Made by a program: the position numbers and the translations under genes. Source: Streptomyces sp. I05A-00742 (GTDB lineage Bacteria > Actinomycetota > Actinomycetes > Streptomycetales > Streptomycetaceae). From it: 64,000 bases of DNA. How positions within the stretch are numbered: the stretch's first letter is position 1; each line of letters begins with the position of its first letter. Under the pieces are notes generated by a model. The model ran no database searches and was not told where the DNA came from. It worked only from the letters and a program-made list of their open reading frames with translations. The stretch lies in NCBI RefSeq assembly GCF_013055795.1, contig NZ_JABETO010000008.1, forward strand, positions 1 to 64,000, in the 5' to 3' direction. Below are positions 35,416 to 43,560 of this stretch, in pieces.

Positions 35416-36276
35416 GTGAACCACCCGAATCGGCTACGCGCCGCGATAGCGGCCGACGGCACCACCCCCCTCATCGGCGTCTTCGACATGTTCTCCGCGT
35501 CCGTGGCGGCCCGGCACTACGACGGCATGTTCGTCTCCGGGTTCGGCTTCGCCGCCTCCCACTACGGCCTGCCGGACATCGGCTTCATCGCCTGGCCCGA
35601 CCTCGTCTCCTTCGTCCAGCGGCTGCGCCAGGCGTTCCCCGCGCAGCACCTGCTCGTGGACATCGACGACGGCTATGTGGACCCGGAGACGGCCTGCCAC
35701 GTGGTGCGGTCGCTGGAGCAGGTCGGCGCGTCCGGGGTGATCCTGGAGGACCAGAAGCGCCCGCGGCGCTGCGGGCACGTCGACGGCAAGCAGATCCTGC
35801 CGCTGGAGGAGTACCTGGAGAAGCTCACCATGGTGCTGGAGGCGCGCCGCGACATGGTCGTCGTGGCCCGGACCGACGCCACGGAGGAGCCCGAGATCCT
35901 GCGCCGCGCCAAGGCCCTGGCGGCGACCGACTGCGACGTGGTCCTGGTCGACGGGGTCCGCAGCGTCGACTGGATCCGCAAGGTGCGCGACGTCATCGGG
36001 GACAAGCCGCTGCTGTTCAACCAGATCGCGGGCGGCAAGTCGCCCCGGCTGTCACTGCCGGAGCTGACGGAGCTCGGGGTGGACGTGGCCATCTACAGCA
36101 CGCCGTGCCTGTTCGCCGCGCAGACCGCCATGGACGAGGCGCTGGCCGGGCTGAAGCGGGACGACGGGCGGCTGCCGGAGTTCACCCCGTCCAGCGTGGG
36201 GGTGGCCGAGTGCCTGGCGCTGCTGGAGAGGAACATCTCCCGGCACCACGACCGGGCGCAGGAGCCCGTCGGCTGA
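35416..36276 (+). CDS. Isocitrate lyase/PEP mutase superfamily enzyme (286 aa)
   Basis: Alpha/beta barrel lyase. VDIDDGYVDP near residue 83 is the metal-binding Asp motif, GVILEDQKRPRRCGH (residues 108-121) carries the catalytic loop. The RRCGH form is close to the KKCGH/KRCGH of isocitrate and methylisocitrate lyases, whereas PEP mutases have a PKTNS-type loop; a C-C lyase (for example on a dimethylmalate- or methylisocitrate-like substrate) is more likely than phosphonate formation. VVARTDATEE supplies another metal contact. GTG start, GGAGGG 5 bases upstream. Just left of the pseudotripeptide locus, possibly unrelated. Confidence 0.8.
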   Translation: MNHPNRLRAAIAADGTTPLIGVFDMFSASVAARHYDGMFVSGFGFAASHYGLPDIGFIAWPDLVSFVQRLRQAFPAQHLLVDIDDGYVDPETACHVVRSLEQVGASGVILEDQKRPRRCGHVDGKQILPLEEYLEKLTMVLEARRDMVVVARTDATEEPEILRRAKALAATDCDVVLVDGVRSVDWIRKVRDVIGDKPLLFNQIAGGKSPRLSLPELTELGVDVAIYSTPCLFAAQTAMDEALAGLKRDDGRLPEFTPSSVGVAECLALLERNISRHHDRAQEPVG

Positions 36277-36287
36277 CCCGGCAGGGG

Positions 36288-36314
36288 CCCGCCGCACCGG
36301 CCGGGTGCGGCGGG
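36288..36314. terminator. Bidirectional terminator hairpin
   Basis: Perfect 11-bp stem CCCGCCGCACC (36288-36298) / GGTGCGGCGGG (36304-36314), 5-base loop, between convergent genes. Confidence 0.78.
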
Positions 36315-36335
36315 TCTCCGCTTTCCGCGGGACCG

Positions 36336-37562
36336 TCAGGCCTTGGTGCTCCGGCTGCCGAAGCGGCTGCGGATCACCCGCCGCTTGAGCCGGTGGAAGA
36401 GCGGGAAGCGCTCGCGGAGGGCCCGTGAGTGCCGGTCGAGCTCCTCCGTCAGCCGCTCGGTCCGCTTCTCCACGTCCAGCTCGTCGAAGATCCGGTCTAT
36501 CTCCGCCAGCAGGGAGCCGTGCAGCTGCCACTGGCGGGGGTGCTCGCGGACCTTGTCGAGCAGGAGGTGGGCGGCCCGGTCGCGGCTCTGGCGGCCGACG
36601 GTCAGGTCCTCGACCAGTCGGGTCTCCGCCTCCTCGGCGTTGGCGCTCACCTGGCTGGTGATCAGGACGGCGAAGCTCTCCACGGCGCGGGCGAGGTGGT
36701 GGAGCACGTCCGTCAGGGCGGCGGCGACGTCCTCGGGGAAGAGCGGTTCGTCGGTGCGCTCCCGGGCCAGGTCGGTGAGGGAGCGGCACATCACGCGCAG
36801 CACGACGGCGGAGATCTCCAGGGCGTCGAGCCCGGTCCGCAGCACGATCCGGGAGAGCAGGCCCTCCTTGACCCGGGGGTTGAGCCGGAGGCTGTCCTCC
36901 GCCTGCCGCAGCGACACATCGACCTGGGCGACGTCGTGGTCGAGTCTGCGGGCCTCGTGCAGCCGGGCGGCGGCCTCGGCGACCGGGGTGTGCCGCCCGA
37001 CCTCGGAGCCGAGGTGCCGCATCAGGGCGCTTATCCGGCGGGCCAGGTCCTGGATGGCGTCCCCGGCCGGTTCCACCCACACCGGGGGCACCAGCAGCAC
37101 ATTGAAGAGCAGTCCGACGACCGCTCCGATCACGGTCTCCAGCACCCGGTCCCAGGCGGTCTCCGCCACCCGGGTGACGCCGAGGACGAGCATGGCGCTG
37201 ATCGCCACCTCGGGGACGAACTCCCCCACATGGACGAAGCGGCCGATGACCAGCGAGGCCAGGATGATCAGCCCGAGGCTCCACCAGGTGAGGCCCACCA
37301 GGACGCTGAACCCGATCGCGATCAGGACGCCCGCGACGACGGAGTTCACCCGGCGGATGCCGGTGGTCAGGGTGGAGTAGAGGGTGACCTGGACGACGAG
37401 CAGGGCGGTGAGCGGCGCGGTCAGCGGCGCCGGTTCGCTGCTGAGCGTCAGGGCCACCGCGTAGGCGATGACGGCGGCGGCCGTGGAACGCACCGTCTGC
37501 GCGACCGCGGGCTCTCTGCCACGTCGGACCAGGGTGGTCAGGGGTTCGGTGAGATCACGCAC
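36336..37562 (-). CDS. FUSC/aromatic-acid exporter family membrane protein (408 aa)
   Basis: N-terminal 170 residues hold about six hydrophobic helices (VRSTAAAVIAYAVALTL, TLYSTLTTGIRRVNSVVAGV, LIILASLVIGRF, VIGAVVGLLFNVLLVPPVWV), as in the FUSC/ArAE family of efflux proteins; the remaining 230 residues are a helical cytoplasmic domain rich in charged heptads and ending in a basic tail. Start uncertain: GTG 37562 has GGGAAAG 8 bases upstream; GTG 37583 is an alternative. It shares its strand with the regulator gene upstream and may export a small acid; a role for the adjacent pseudopeptide product is speculative. Confidence 0.75.
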   Translation of the reverse strand: MRDLTEPLTTLVRRGREPAVAQTVRSTAAAVIAYAVALTLSSEPAPLTAPLTALLVVQVTLYSTLTTGIRRVNSVVAGVLIAIGFSVLVGLTWWSLGLIILASLVIGRFVHVGEFVPEVAISAMLVLGVTRVAETAWDRVLETVIGAVVGLLFNVLLVPPVWVEPAGDAIQDLARRISALMRHLGSEVGRHTPVAEAAARLHEARRLDHDVAQVDVSLRQAEDSLRLNPRVKEGLLSRIVLRTGLDALEISAVVLRVMCRSLTDLARERTDEPLFPEDVAAALTDVLHHLARAVESFAVLITSQVSANAEEAETRLVEDLTVGRQSRDRAAHLLLDKVREHPRQWQLHGSLLAEIDRIFDELDVEKRTERLTEELDRHSRALRERFPLFHRLKRRVIRSRFGSRSTKA

Positions 37563-37651
37563 CGTAGACGCTTTCCCGATCACTCGCGTGGCAGACCCCG
37601 GGGTGAGGCACGCCACTCGGGTGGTCGGCGGCCCGGCACCCGGCCGGGCCG

Positions 37652-39205
37652 TCAGCGGACGGCGAACGGGACGGTGGCGGCGACCACGGCGGAGAGCGAG
37701 ACGACGAGCGCCGTCAGCAGGGCGATCAGGCACCGCTGGACGCGCAGCCTGGCCCGGCAGGCCGCGTCCTCCCGGTGGCGGGCGCGTTCGGCGGCGGTGC
37801 CGGCGTCGAGGAACGCCCTTTCCCAGGGGCCGGGCCGGTGGCCGGCGGGGGAGCCGGCCGCCCGTTCCTCGGCCAGGCGCCGGCCCTGCCAGAGCGCCGC
37901 CGGGTCCCGGCCCGACTCCTGCCAGGCGCGGGCCGCCCGGGTGAGCCGGTGGCGGCGGCGCAGTCCCTCGGGGTCCTCGGCGGTCCAGGCGGCCAGGCGC
38001 GGCCAGCCGTGGAGCACGGCGCCGTGGGCGAGGGCGGCCCGGCCGTGGTCGAGGGTGACCACCCGGGCGGCGGCGAGCCGTTCGAGCACCGCCGCGGTGT
38101 CGGGGCCCTCGCCCAGCTCACGTCGGTCGACGGGGCGCGGGACCCCGGCGTCGCCGGGTTCGGCCAGCCGGAGCAGGATGTCCCGGGCGCGCCGCCGTTG
38201 GCCTTCGCCGAGCTCCGCCCAGGCGGCCTCGGCGGTCCGGGCGAGCGTTCCCTCGAACCCGCCGGCGGCGCGTAACCCGGCCAGGGTCAGGCGGTTGCCG
38301 TCCCGGTGGCGCCAGGCGGCGAGCAGTGCGGAGGAGAGCAGCGGGAGGGCTCCGGGCTGCCGGTCGGCGCCCGCGACGAGCACCCCGAGCAGGCTCTCCT
38401 CCACGGTGCAGTCGGCCCGGGCGGCGGGGGCCGCGACGGCGCGGGAGACCTCCTCGGGGGTCAGTGGCGGCACGGACAACGGCTCCCCGGCGAACAGGGG
38501 ATGGCCGGCCCACCGGTCGTGCGCGTCGGTGCGGACGCCGAGGATCAGCCGGCAGGGCGCGGCGTGGAGGGTGTCGAGGAACCGGGTGCGTTCGGTGGCG
38601 GACGTGCCGTGGGTGAAGAGCCGTTCCAACTGGTCGACGACCAGGACGCCGTCGGGGTCCCGGAGCGCGGCGAGGCCGCGGGTGAGGTCACGGACGGGGT
38701 CGGTGCCGGGGACGCAGGTGACGACCGCCGGGGGCCGGGGGGCGGTGGTGAGCCGGTGCACGGCCCCCGCCTGGAGGAGCGAGGTGGTGCCGGCGCCGGA
38801 GGCCCCGGTGACAGTGACCACCCGGTCCCGGCGCAGCCGTACCAGCAGGGCGTCCACCAGCCGTTCGCGGCCGAAGAAGCGGTCGGCGTCGGCGGGGGCG
38901 TACGCGGCGGGGCCGGCGTAGGGGGGCCGGCGGGGGTCGGCGAGGGCGGCGGCCACGGCGTGCCAGCGGGCCTCCCACTCCCGTACGTCGCCGCCGCAGG
39001 CCCGTACGTAGGCGGTGGTGACGGCGAGGGACGGGAGTCTTCGGCCGCCCGCGGCCACGGAGAGGCTGGCCGCCGAGGAGTGGGCGCGCAACGCGAGTTG
39101 CCGGTAGGTGGGGCCGCCGGCCCGTTCGCGCAGGGCCCGCAGGCCGGCGGCGAAGCGCAGTAAGGGGCTGTCCCCCGGGTCCAGGGGTCGTTCCTGTCGT
39201 GGCAC
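37652..39205 (-). CDS. HTH/nSTAND ATPase regulator with C-terminal membrane helix (517 aa)
   Basis: Residues about 15-85 form an XRE-like helix-turn-helix (TYRQLALRAHSSAASLSVAA). Residues about 105-430 are an nSTAND1-type NTPase module: FFGRERLVDALLVRL, Walker A-like VTGASGAGTTSLL and Walker B GVLVVDQLERLFT. The usual Walker A lysine is Thr140 here, so ATP binding or hydrolysis may be lost. Instead of the WD40 repeats common in this family it ends in one hydrophobic helix (residues about 490-512). Codons 15 and 311 are TTA, decoded by the bldA tRNA in Streptomyces. Divergent from the pseudotripeptide operon, thus a candidate cluster regulator. GTG start with AAAGGCAGG upstream. Confidence 0.8.
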   Translation of the reverse strand: MPRQERPLDPGDSPLLRFAAGLRALRERAGGPTYRQLALRAHSSAASLSVAAGGRRLPSLAVTTAYVRACGGDVREWEARWHAVAAALADPRRPPYAGPAAYAPADADRFFGRERLVDALLVRLRRDRVVTVTGASGAGTTSLLQAGAVHRLTTAPRPPAVVTCVPGTDPVRDLTRGLAALRDPDGVLVVDQLERLFTHGTSATERTRFLDTLHAAPCRLILGVRTDAHDRWAGHPLFAGEPLSVPPLTPEEVSRAVAAPAARADCTVEESLLGVLVAGADRQPGALPLLSSALLAAWRHRDGNRLTLAGLRAAGGFEGTLARTAEAAWAELGEGQRRRARDILLRLAEPGDAGVPRPVDRRELGEGPDTAAVLERLAAARVVTLDHGRAALAHGAVLHGWPRLAAWTAEDPEGLRRRHRLTRAARAWQESGRDPAALWQGRRLAEERAAGSPAGHRPGPWERAFLDAGTAAERARHREDAACRARLRVQRCLIALLTALVVSLSAVVAATVPFAVR

Positions 39206-39517
39206 TGCCCTGCCTTTCCGGCCGTGGCCGTCCGGTGCCGGACGCGGGGCGGACGGCGGTGCGGAGCGACCGAACGAAGGGTCGGTCTGCACCGTAACGG
39301 TCGGGTAATGGCCAACAACACTATTAATTCCGTCAATTCGACAGTGACATCCCGATCGGGAATGACCAATCCTGTTTATTCAGCGTTGTTCTGAATTGCT
39401 TGTTCACTTCGCGCGAGCCGGTCTCGAACAGCGCGGGTGCGGTAGGGATGGAACCACGGGGGCGGATCACCGACGTCGCCGTGCCCTGTTCGTCTGCCGA
39501 CCCTCGTCGGAGATCCC
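39206..39517. promoter_or_regulatory. AT-rich divergent promoter region of the pseudotripeptide operon
   Basis: 312 bases between the nSTAND regulator (minus) and the first biosynthetic gene (plus). The stretch 39305-39400 is far less GC-rich than its surroundings and contains the 12-bp palindrome TCCCGATCGGGA (39350-39361). It most likely contains promoters for both directions. No coding frame is convincing. GGAG lies a few bases before the ATG at 39518. Confidence 0.5.
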
Positions 39518-40429
39518 ATGAAGTACTCGCGCTACTGCCGGTCCCTGCTGTCCACCCCCGCCACCGCCGTCCATCGCTACGCCGCCGGCCACCGCTCCGG
39601 CGCCGACATCTCCATGGTCGATCTCGAGGACTCCGTCCCGCCCGCGCGCAAGGAGGAGGCCCGGCGCCTCGCGGAGGGCTTCTTCACGGCGTCCTCCGCG
39701 GCCGCCGCCCGCTGCGCCGTGCGCATCAACGCCATCAACGGGCCGGACGGGCTGCGCGATCTGCTGGCGTTATGCCAGTACGCGGTCAAGCCGCCCCTCG
39801 TGCTGATCCCCATGGTGGAGTCCCGGCGCGACATCGAGATCGTCGAACACGTCCTGGGCCAGGAGTGCCCGCACACCGAGTACTTCGCCGTCGTGGAGAC
39901 CCCGCGCGGCCTGACCGACGCCGGTGCCATAGCGGCCTCCTCGCCCCGGCTGCGGGCCCTGGTCTTCGGCTCCGCCGACTACGCCTTCGCCACCGGGGCC
40001 CGGCTGACCTGGGACGCCCTGGCCTACGCCCGGGCCACGCTGGTCAACAGCGCGCGGGCGGCCGGGATCGAGGTCATGGACGCCCCCCTGTTCGAGGTGC
40101 ACGACGACGGCGCGCTGCGCTGCGAGGCGGCCCTCGCCAAGGACATGGGATTCAGCGGCAAGATCGCCGTCCATCCCCGGCAGGTCCCGCTGATCAACGA
40201 GGCGTTCTCCCCGGACGACGGCACGCTGCGCCGGGCCCGCCGGATCGTGGCCGCCGGCCGGGCGAACGGCCGGGACATCACCCTGGTCGACGGCGTGATG
40301 GTCGGCCTCCCGTTCTTCGAGGCGTCCCAGCGGCTGGTCGAGGAGTTCGGCAACGCGCCGCCGCACCCCCCGAACCCGCGCCCCGACGCCCTGCGCTCCA
40401 CCACCGCGACCCAGGAGAGGGAACCGTGA
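39518..40429 (+). CDS. HpcH/HpaI aldolase, CitE-like C-C bond enzyme
   Basis: 303-residue TIM-barrel of the citrate lyase beta-subunit/malyl-CoA lyase family. RSLLSTPA near residue 8 contributes a CoA/phosphate contact, MVDLEDSVPPARK (residues 33-45) the metal site, IPMVESRRDIE, FAVVETPRG the catalytic Glu, VFGSADYA the metal-binding Asp, and KIAVHPRQV closes the barrel. Expected to add an acyl-CoA enolate to a 2-oxo acid (arylpyruvate in ketomemicin biosynthesis). Codon 85 (39770-39772) is TTA, unusual in this genome. First gene of the operon; its stop overlaps the next start (GTGA). Confidence 0.88.
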   Translation: MKYSRYCRSLLSTPATAVHRYAAGHRSGADISMVDLEDSVPPARKEEARRLAEGFFTASSAAAARCAVRINAINGPDGLRDLLALCQYAVKPPLVLIPMVESRRDIEIVEHVLGQECPHTEYFAVVETPRGLTDAGAIAASSPRLRALVFGSADYAFATGARLTWDALAYARATLVNSARAAGIEVMDAPLFEVHDDGALRCEAALAKDMGFSGKIAVHPRQVPLINEAFSPDDGTLRRARRIVAAGRANGRDITLVDGVMVGLPFFEASQRLVEEFGNAPPHPPNPRPDALRSTTATQEREP

Positions 40430-41655
40430 CCGAGACACCCCCGCTCGACATCGTCGGACCGCACCGCTACCGCAACAGCGCCACGATGATCAAGTCCGCC
40501 GACCCGGCCTGGATGGGCGCCGCGCAGGCCGGACTGATCGGTGTCGTGGCCGACTCCCCCGATGCCAACAACCACCTCGTCACCCCCGACGGGCACGAGT
40601 TCGTGAACATGTGCTCCTGCTCGTACCTGGGGCTCAACCACCATCCGGCCGTGGTGCAGGGCGCGGTCGACGCGCTGCGGGAGACCGGCGCCACGTCCCT
40701 CGTCATGCCGACCACCCGGGTGCGGCACCGGCTGCTCGCGCGGCTGGAGGAGGAACTGGGCGAGCTCTTCGGCGCCCACGCCCTGCCGGGCGCCTCGTGC
40801 AGCGCGCTCACCGCGGGCATCCTGCCGCTGATCGCCTCCGGCCATCTCTCGGACGGCGAGCCGCGGGTCATGGTCTTCGACCGCTTCTGCCACTTCTGCA
40901 TGTCCTATATGAAGCCCGTCTGCGGCGACGAGAGCCTGGTGCTCACCTGCGACCACAACGACCTCGACCGGCTGGAGGAGATCTGCCGGACGTACCCGCG
41001 GGTCGCCTACGTCGCCGACGGCGCCTACTCCATGGGCGGCGCCGCGGCCCTGGACGGACTGCGGCGGCTCCAGGACCGGTACGGCCTCTTCCTCTACCTC
41101 GACGACTCGCACTCGCTCTCCATCCTCGGCGAGCACGGGGAGGGCTTCGCCCGCTCCCAGTTGGAGATGAACGAGCTGACCGTCATCACCGCCAGCCTCG
41201 GCAAGGCGTTCGGCACCGGCGGTGGCATCGCCATGCTGGGCAGCCGGGAGATGTTCGAGTTCCTGCACCGGCACGCGGGCCCGGTCGGCTGGTCGCAGAA
41301 CATGTCCTTCCCCCTCGTCGGCGCCTCGCTCGCGGCGGCGGAGATCCACCGCTCCCCCGAACTGGGACGGCTCCAGCGGCAACTGCAGGACAACATCGCC
41401 TATTTCGACCGCGCCTTCCCCACCTCCTTCGCCGGGAACGGGCTGCCCGTACGCCGCATCACCGTGGGCGAGCCGGAGGCGGCCGTCAAGCTCTCGGCCG
41501 AGATGTTCCAGCAGGGCTTCTACTGCTCCGCGGTCTTCTTCCCTATCGTCCCCAAGGGCGAGGCGGGCCTCCGCATCATGATCAGGGCGGACCTGTCCCG
41601 GGAGAAGCTCGACGAGTTCATCGGCCACATCAAGGATCTGACCGCGACGGACTGA
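40426..41655 (+). CDS. Alpha-oxoamine synthase, glycine C-acetyltransferase-like PLP enzyme
   Basis: 409 residues, fold-type I PLP enzyme of the 8-amino-7-oxononanoate synthase/2-amino-3-ketobutyrate ligase family. CSCSYLGLNHHP near residue 63, DGAYSMGG, cofactor contacts in YLDDSHS (Asp226, His229) and the Schiff-base Lys260 in TASLGKAFGTGG. Such enzymes perform decarboxylative Claisen condensation of an amino acid (glycine) with an acyl-CoA. In the ketomemicin scheme it forms the aminomethyl ketone of the carbonylmethylene unit. GTG start overlaps the aldolase stop; AGGAGAGGG precedes it. Confidence 0.88.
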   Translation: MTETPPLDIVGPHRYRNSATMIKSADPAWMGAAQAGLIGVVADSPDANNHLVTPDGHEFVNMCSCSYLGLNHHPAVVQGAVDALRETGATSLVMPTTRVRHRLLARLEEELGELFGAHALPGASCSALTAGILPLIASGHLSDGEPRVMVFDRFCHFCMSYMKPVCGDESLVLTCDHNDLDRLEEICRTYPRVAYVADGAYSMGGAAALDGLRRLQDRYGLFLYLDDSHSLSILGEHGEGFARSQLEMNELTVITASLGKAFGTGGGIAMLGSREMFEFLHRHAGPVGWSQNMSFPLVGASLAAAEIHRSPELGRLQRQLQDNIAYFDRAFPTSFAGNGLPVRRITVGEPEAAVKLSAEMFQQGFYCSAVFFPIVPKGEAGLRIMIRADLSREKLDEFIGHIKDLTATD

Positions 41656-41666
41656 GGACGGCACCC

Positions 41667-42212
41667 ATGGCGGACGACACCCCGCCCAGCGGCTACGAAC
41701 GGCTGGGCCCGCAGCACTACCGGGAAGTGGTGGGCTTCCTCTACGAGGAGTTCACCGTCGGCGATGTGATCGAGCACCGGCCCGGCCGGACGATCACCGA
41801 GATGGACAACGTCCTGATGAGCATGTTGTCGATGAACGACGCGCCGTTGCACATCGACGCCGCCTACTGCGCGGACACCGTCTGGGGCCGCCCGCTGGTG
41901 TCCAGTCTGGTCACCCTGAGCATCGTCGGCGGTATGACGGCCCGCAGCACCAGCGGCAAGGCCCTGGCCAACCTGGGCTGGGACCGCATCCGCCTGCCGA
42001 ACCCGGTGTTCACCGGGGACACGCTCTACGCGAGCAGCGAGATCCTCGGCAAACGGCTCTCCCGCAGCCGCCCCGGCGAGGGCATCGTCTCCTGCCGGAC
42101 CACCGGCACCAAGTCCACCGGAGAGGTCGTGCTCGTCTTCGAACGCAGCTTTCTCGTCCCCTGCCGCGACGCCGCTCCCGGCGGTCCCGGAGCGCCGCGG
42201 GAGTCCATATGA
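41667..42212 (+). CDS. MaoC-like (R)-hydratase/dehydratase
   Basis: 181-residue hot-dog-fold protein. TITEMDNVLMSMLSMNDAPLHIDAAYC spans the active site (split here: ITEMDN, then SMNDAPLHID), with the conserved His and an Asn where many MaoC hydratases have Asp; the same substitution is seen in mesaconyl/itaconyl-CoA-type hydratases, which act on branched C4-C5 dicarboxyl-CoAs. This fits dehydration of an alkyl-malyl-CoA made by the upstream aldolase. ATG 41667, start 11 bases after the PLP gene; the stop overlaps the ligase start (ATGA). Confidence 0.85.
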   Translation: MADDTPPSGYERLGPQHYREVVGFLYEEFTVGDVIEHRPGRTITEMDNVLMSMLSMNDAPLHIDAAYCADTVWGRPLVSSLVTLSIVGGMTARSTSGKALANLGWDRIRLPNPVFTGDTLYASSEILGKRLSRSRPGEGIVSCRTTGTKSTGEVVLVFERSFLVPCRDAAPGGPGAPRESI

Positions 42213-43525
42213 CGGCCCTGCTCATCGGCAACAACCGCGCCGCCGAGATGACCGGCGGCCAGGACGCCGGCTCCGCGAGGGACCGGGAACGCGCCGCCCG
42301 GGGCGCCCAGCGGCTCCTCTGGTGGGCCCGGGACGGCGACGTCCTGCTCCTGCCCACCGCGCCGGACGACGCCTACCTCGACCACGTCACCGGCCTCACC
42401 GGCACCCGCCGTGACTCCCTCACCTTCGTCACCACGGCGGGAGCGAACGTCCTGGCCGCTGGCCGCGCGGACCCCGGAACGGTGGCGGCCCTCCGTACGG
42501 CCCTGGCCGGGCGGCCCGTGGAGCGGGTGGTGCCGGTGTACGCCGACACCGCCGTCACGGATCTCGTCCGCCGGCTCGGTGCCGAACAGGCGCTGCCCGG
42601 CTGGGCGTTCCACGCGCAGGGCGGCAGCGCCCTGGTCAACAGCAAGGCGGCGTTCCGCGCGGTGGCGGCGGGGACGGGCGTGCCCGTACCCGCCGGTACG
42701 GTCGCCAGTACGGCGGAGGCGGCGGCCGAGGCGGCAGTGGGCCTGCTCGCCGACGGCCACTGCGCCGTCCTCAAGCGGGAGTTCCACTGTGGCGGCCTCG
42801 GCAACGAGATCCTGACCGCCGATCCGGACGTCAGGCCCCTGGGGGCGCCCCGCACGGTCGTCCTGTCCGGGCCGGAGGCCGCCCGGCAGCATGTGACCGA
42901 CCGCTGGGAGTGGCTGTCGTCGGACGGACGGCACCGCCCGGTCGTCGAGCGGTACCACCCCGACTCCCTGCCCGTGTACGCCGAGTTCGAGGTCGACGAC
43001 GCCGGGGTCGTCCTGTCGGGCCACGGGGAGATGCTCATGGACCCCGTGGTGATCGGCGAGACCGTCCCCGCCGCCCTGCCACCGGCCGTCCTCGGCCGGC
43101 TCACCGCCGGCGGACGCCGGCTCTGCGAGGCGTACCGGGCGGTGGGCTACCGGGGGACGATCAGCGCAGACGCCATCCTCACCCCCGCCGGTGAGCTGCT
43201 GTTCAGCGAGACCAACGGCCGGCTCACGGGCTCGTCCCACCTCCACACCGCCCTCGCCGCCCGGCTGGTGGGCGAACGCCTCCGGTCCCGGCGGGTCCTC
43301 CTGGAGACCGGCGCCTGGCCCGTCCCCTCCTTCCGCGCGGCCCTCGACGCGCTGGACCGCGCCGGGCTCGCCTTCGACCCCGACACCCGGACGGGCGTCG
43401 TCCTCGTCGGCGACCTCGTACCGGCGGACGGCACGGTGATCCCCTGTGTGATCGCCCCCGACCGCCCCGCCGCCCGGGCCGTGCGGAGTTCCCTGCCGGC
43501 GTTGTTCGCCGCCGTCCGCGCCTGA
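42209..43525 (+). CDS. ATP-grasp peptide ligase, PGM1-like (438 aa)
   Basis: ATP-grasp fold: N-terminal Rossmann-like part (LLIGNNRAAEM, VEAR-type helices), ATP-binding region with AVLKREFHCGGLGNEIL (lysine contacting ATP), FEVDDAGVVL, and the metal-binding end GTISADAILTPAGELLF then SETNGRLTG. Similar in layout to PGM1 of pheganomycin biosynthesis, which couples a guanidino acid to a peptide. Expected to activate amidino-arginine as acyl phosphate and join it to the pseudodipeptide amine. ATG overlaps the dehydratase stop; 35 bases precede the amidinotransferase. Confidence 0.85.
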   Translation: MTALLIGNNRAAEMTGGQDAGSARDRERAARGAQRLLWWARDGDVLLLPTAPDDAYLDHVTGLTGTRRDSLTFVTTAGANVLAAGRADPGTVAALRTALAGRPVERVVPVYADTAVTDLVRRLGAEQALPGWAFHAQGGSALVNSKAAFRAVAAGTGVPVPAGTVASTAEAAAEAAVGLLADGHCAVLKREFHCGGLGNEILTADPDVRPLGAPRTVVLSGPEAARQHVTDRWEWLSSDGRHRPVVERYHPDSLPVYAEFEVDDAGVVLSGHGEMLMDPVVIGETVPAALPPAVLGRLTAGGRRLCEAYRAVGYRGTISADAILTPAGELLFSETNGRLTGSSHLHTALAARLVGERLRSRRVLLETGAWPVPSFRAALDALDRAGLAFDPDTRTGVVLVGDLVPADGTVIPCVIAPDRPAARAVRSSLPALFAAVRA

Positions 43526-43560
43526 CCTTCTCTCCCTCTCTTCGAACGAAAGGCCGCGCC

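Noticed and set aside
35416..36276. PEP mutase and thus a phosphonate pathway
   Set aside because: The active-site loop is RRCGH as in lyases, and no phosphonopyruvate decarboxylase gene is nearby.
36429..38921. 830-codon plus-strand frame across the FUSC and nSTAND genes
   Set aside because: Crosses two genuine minus-strand genes and an intergenic gap; composition is typical of antisense frames.
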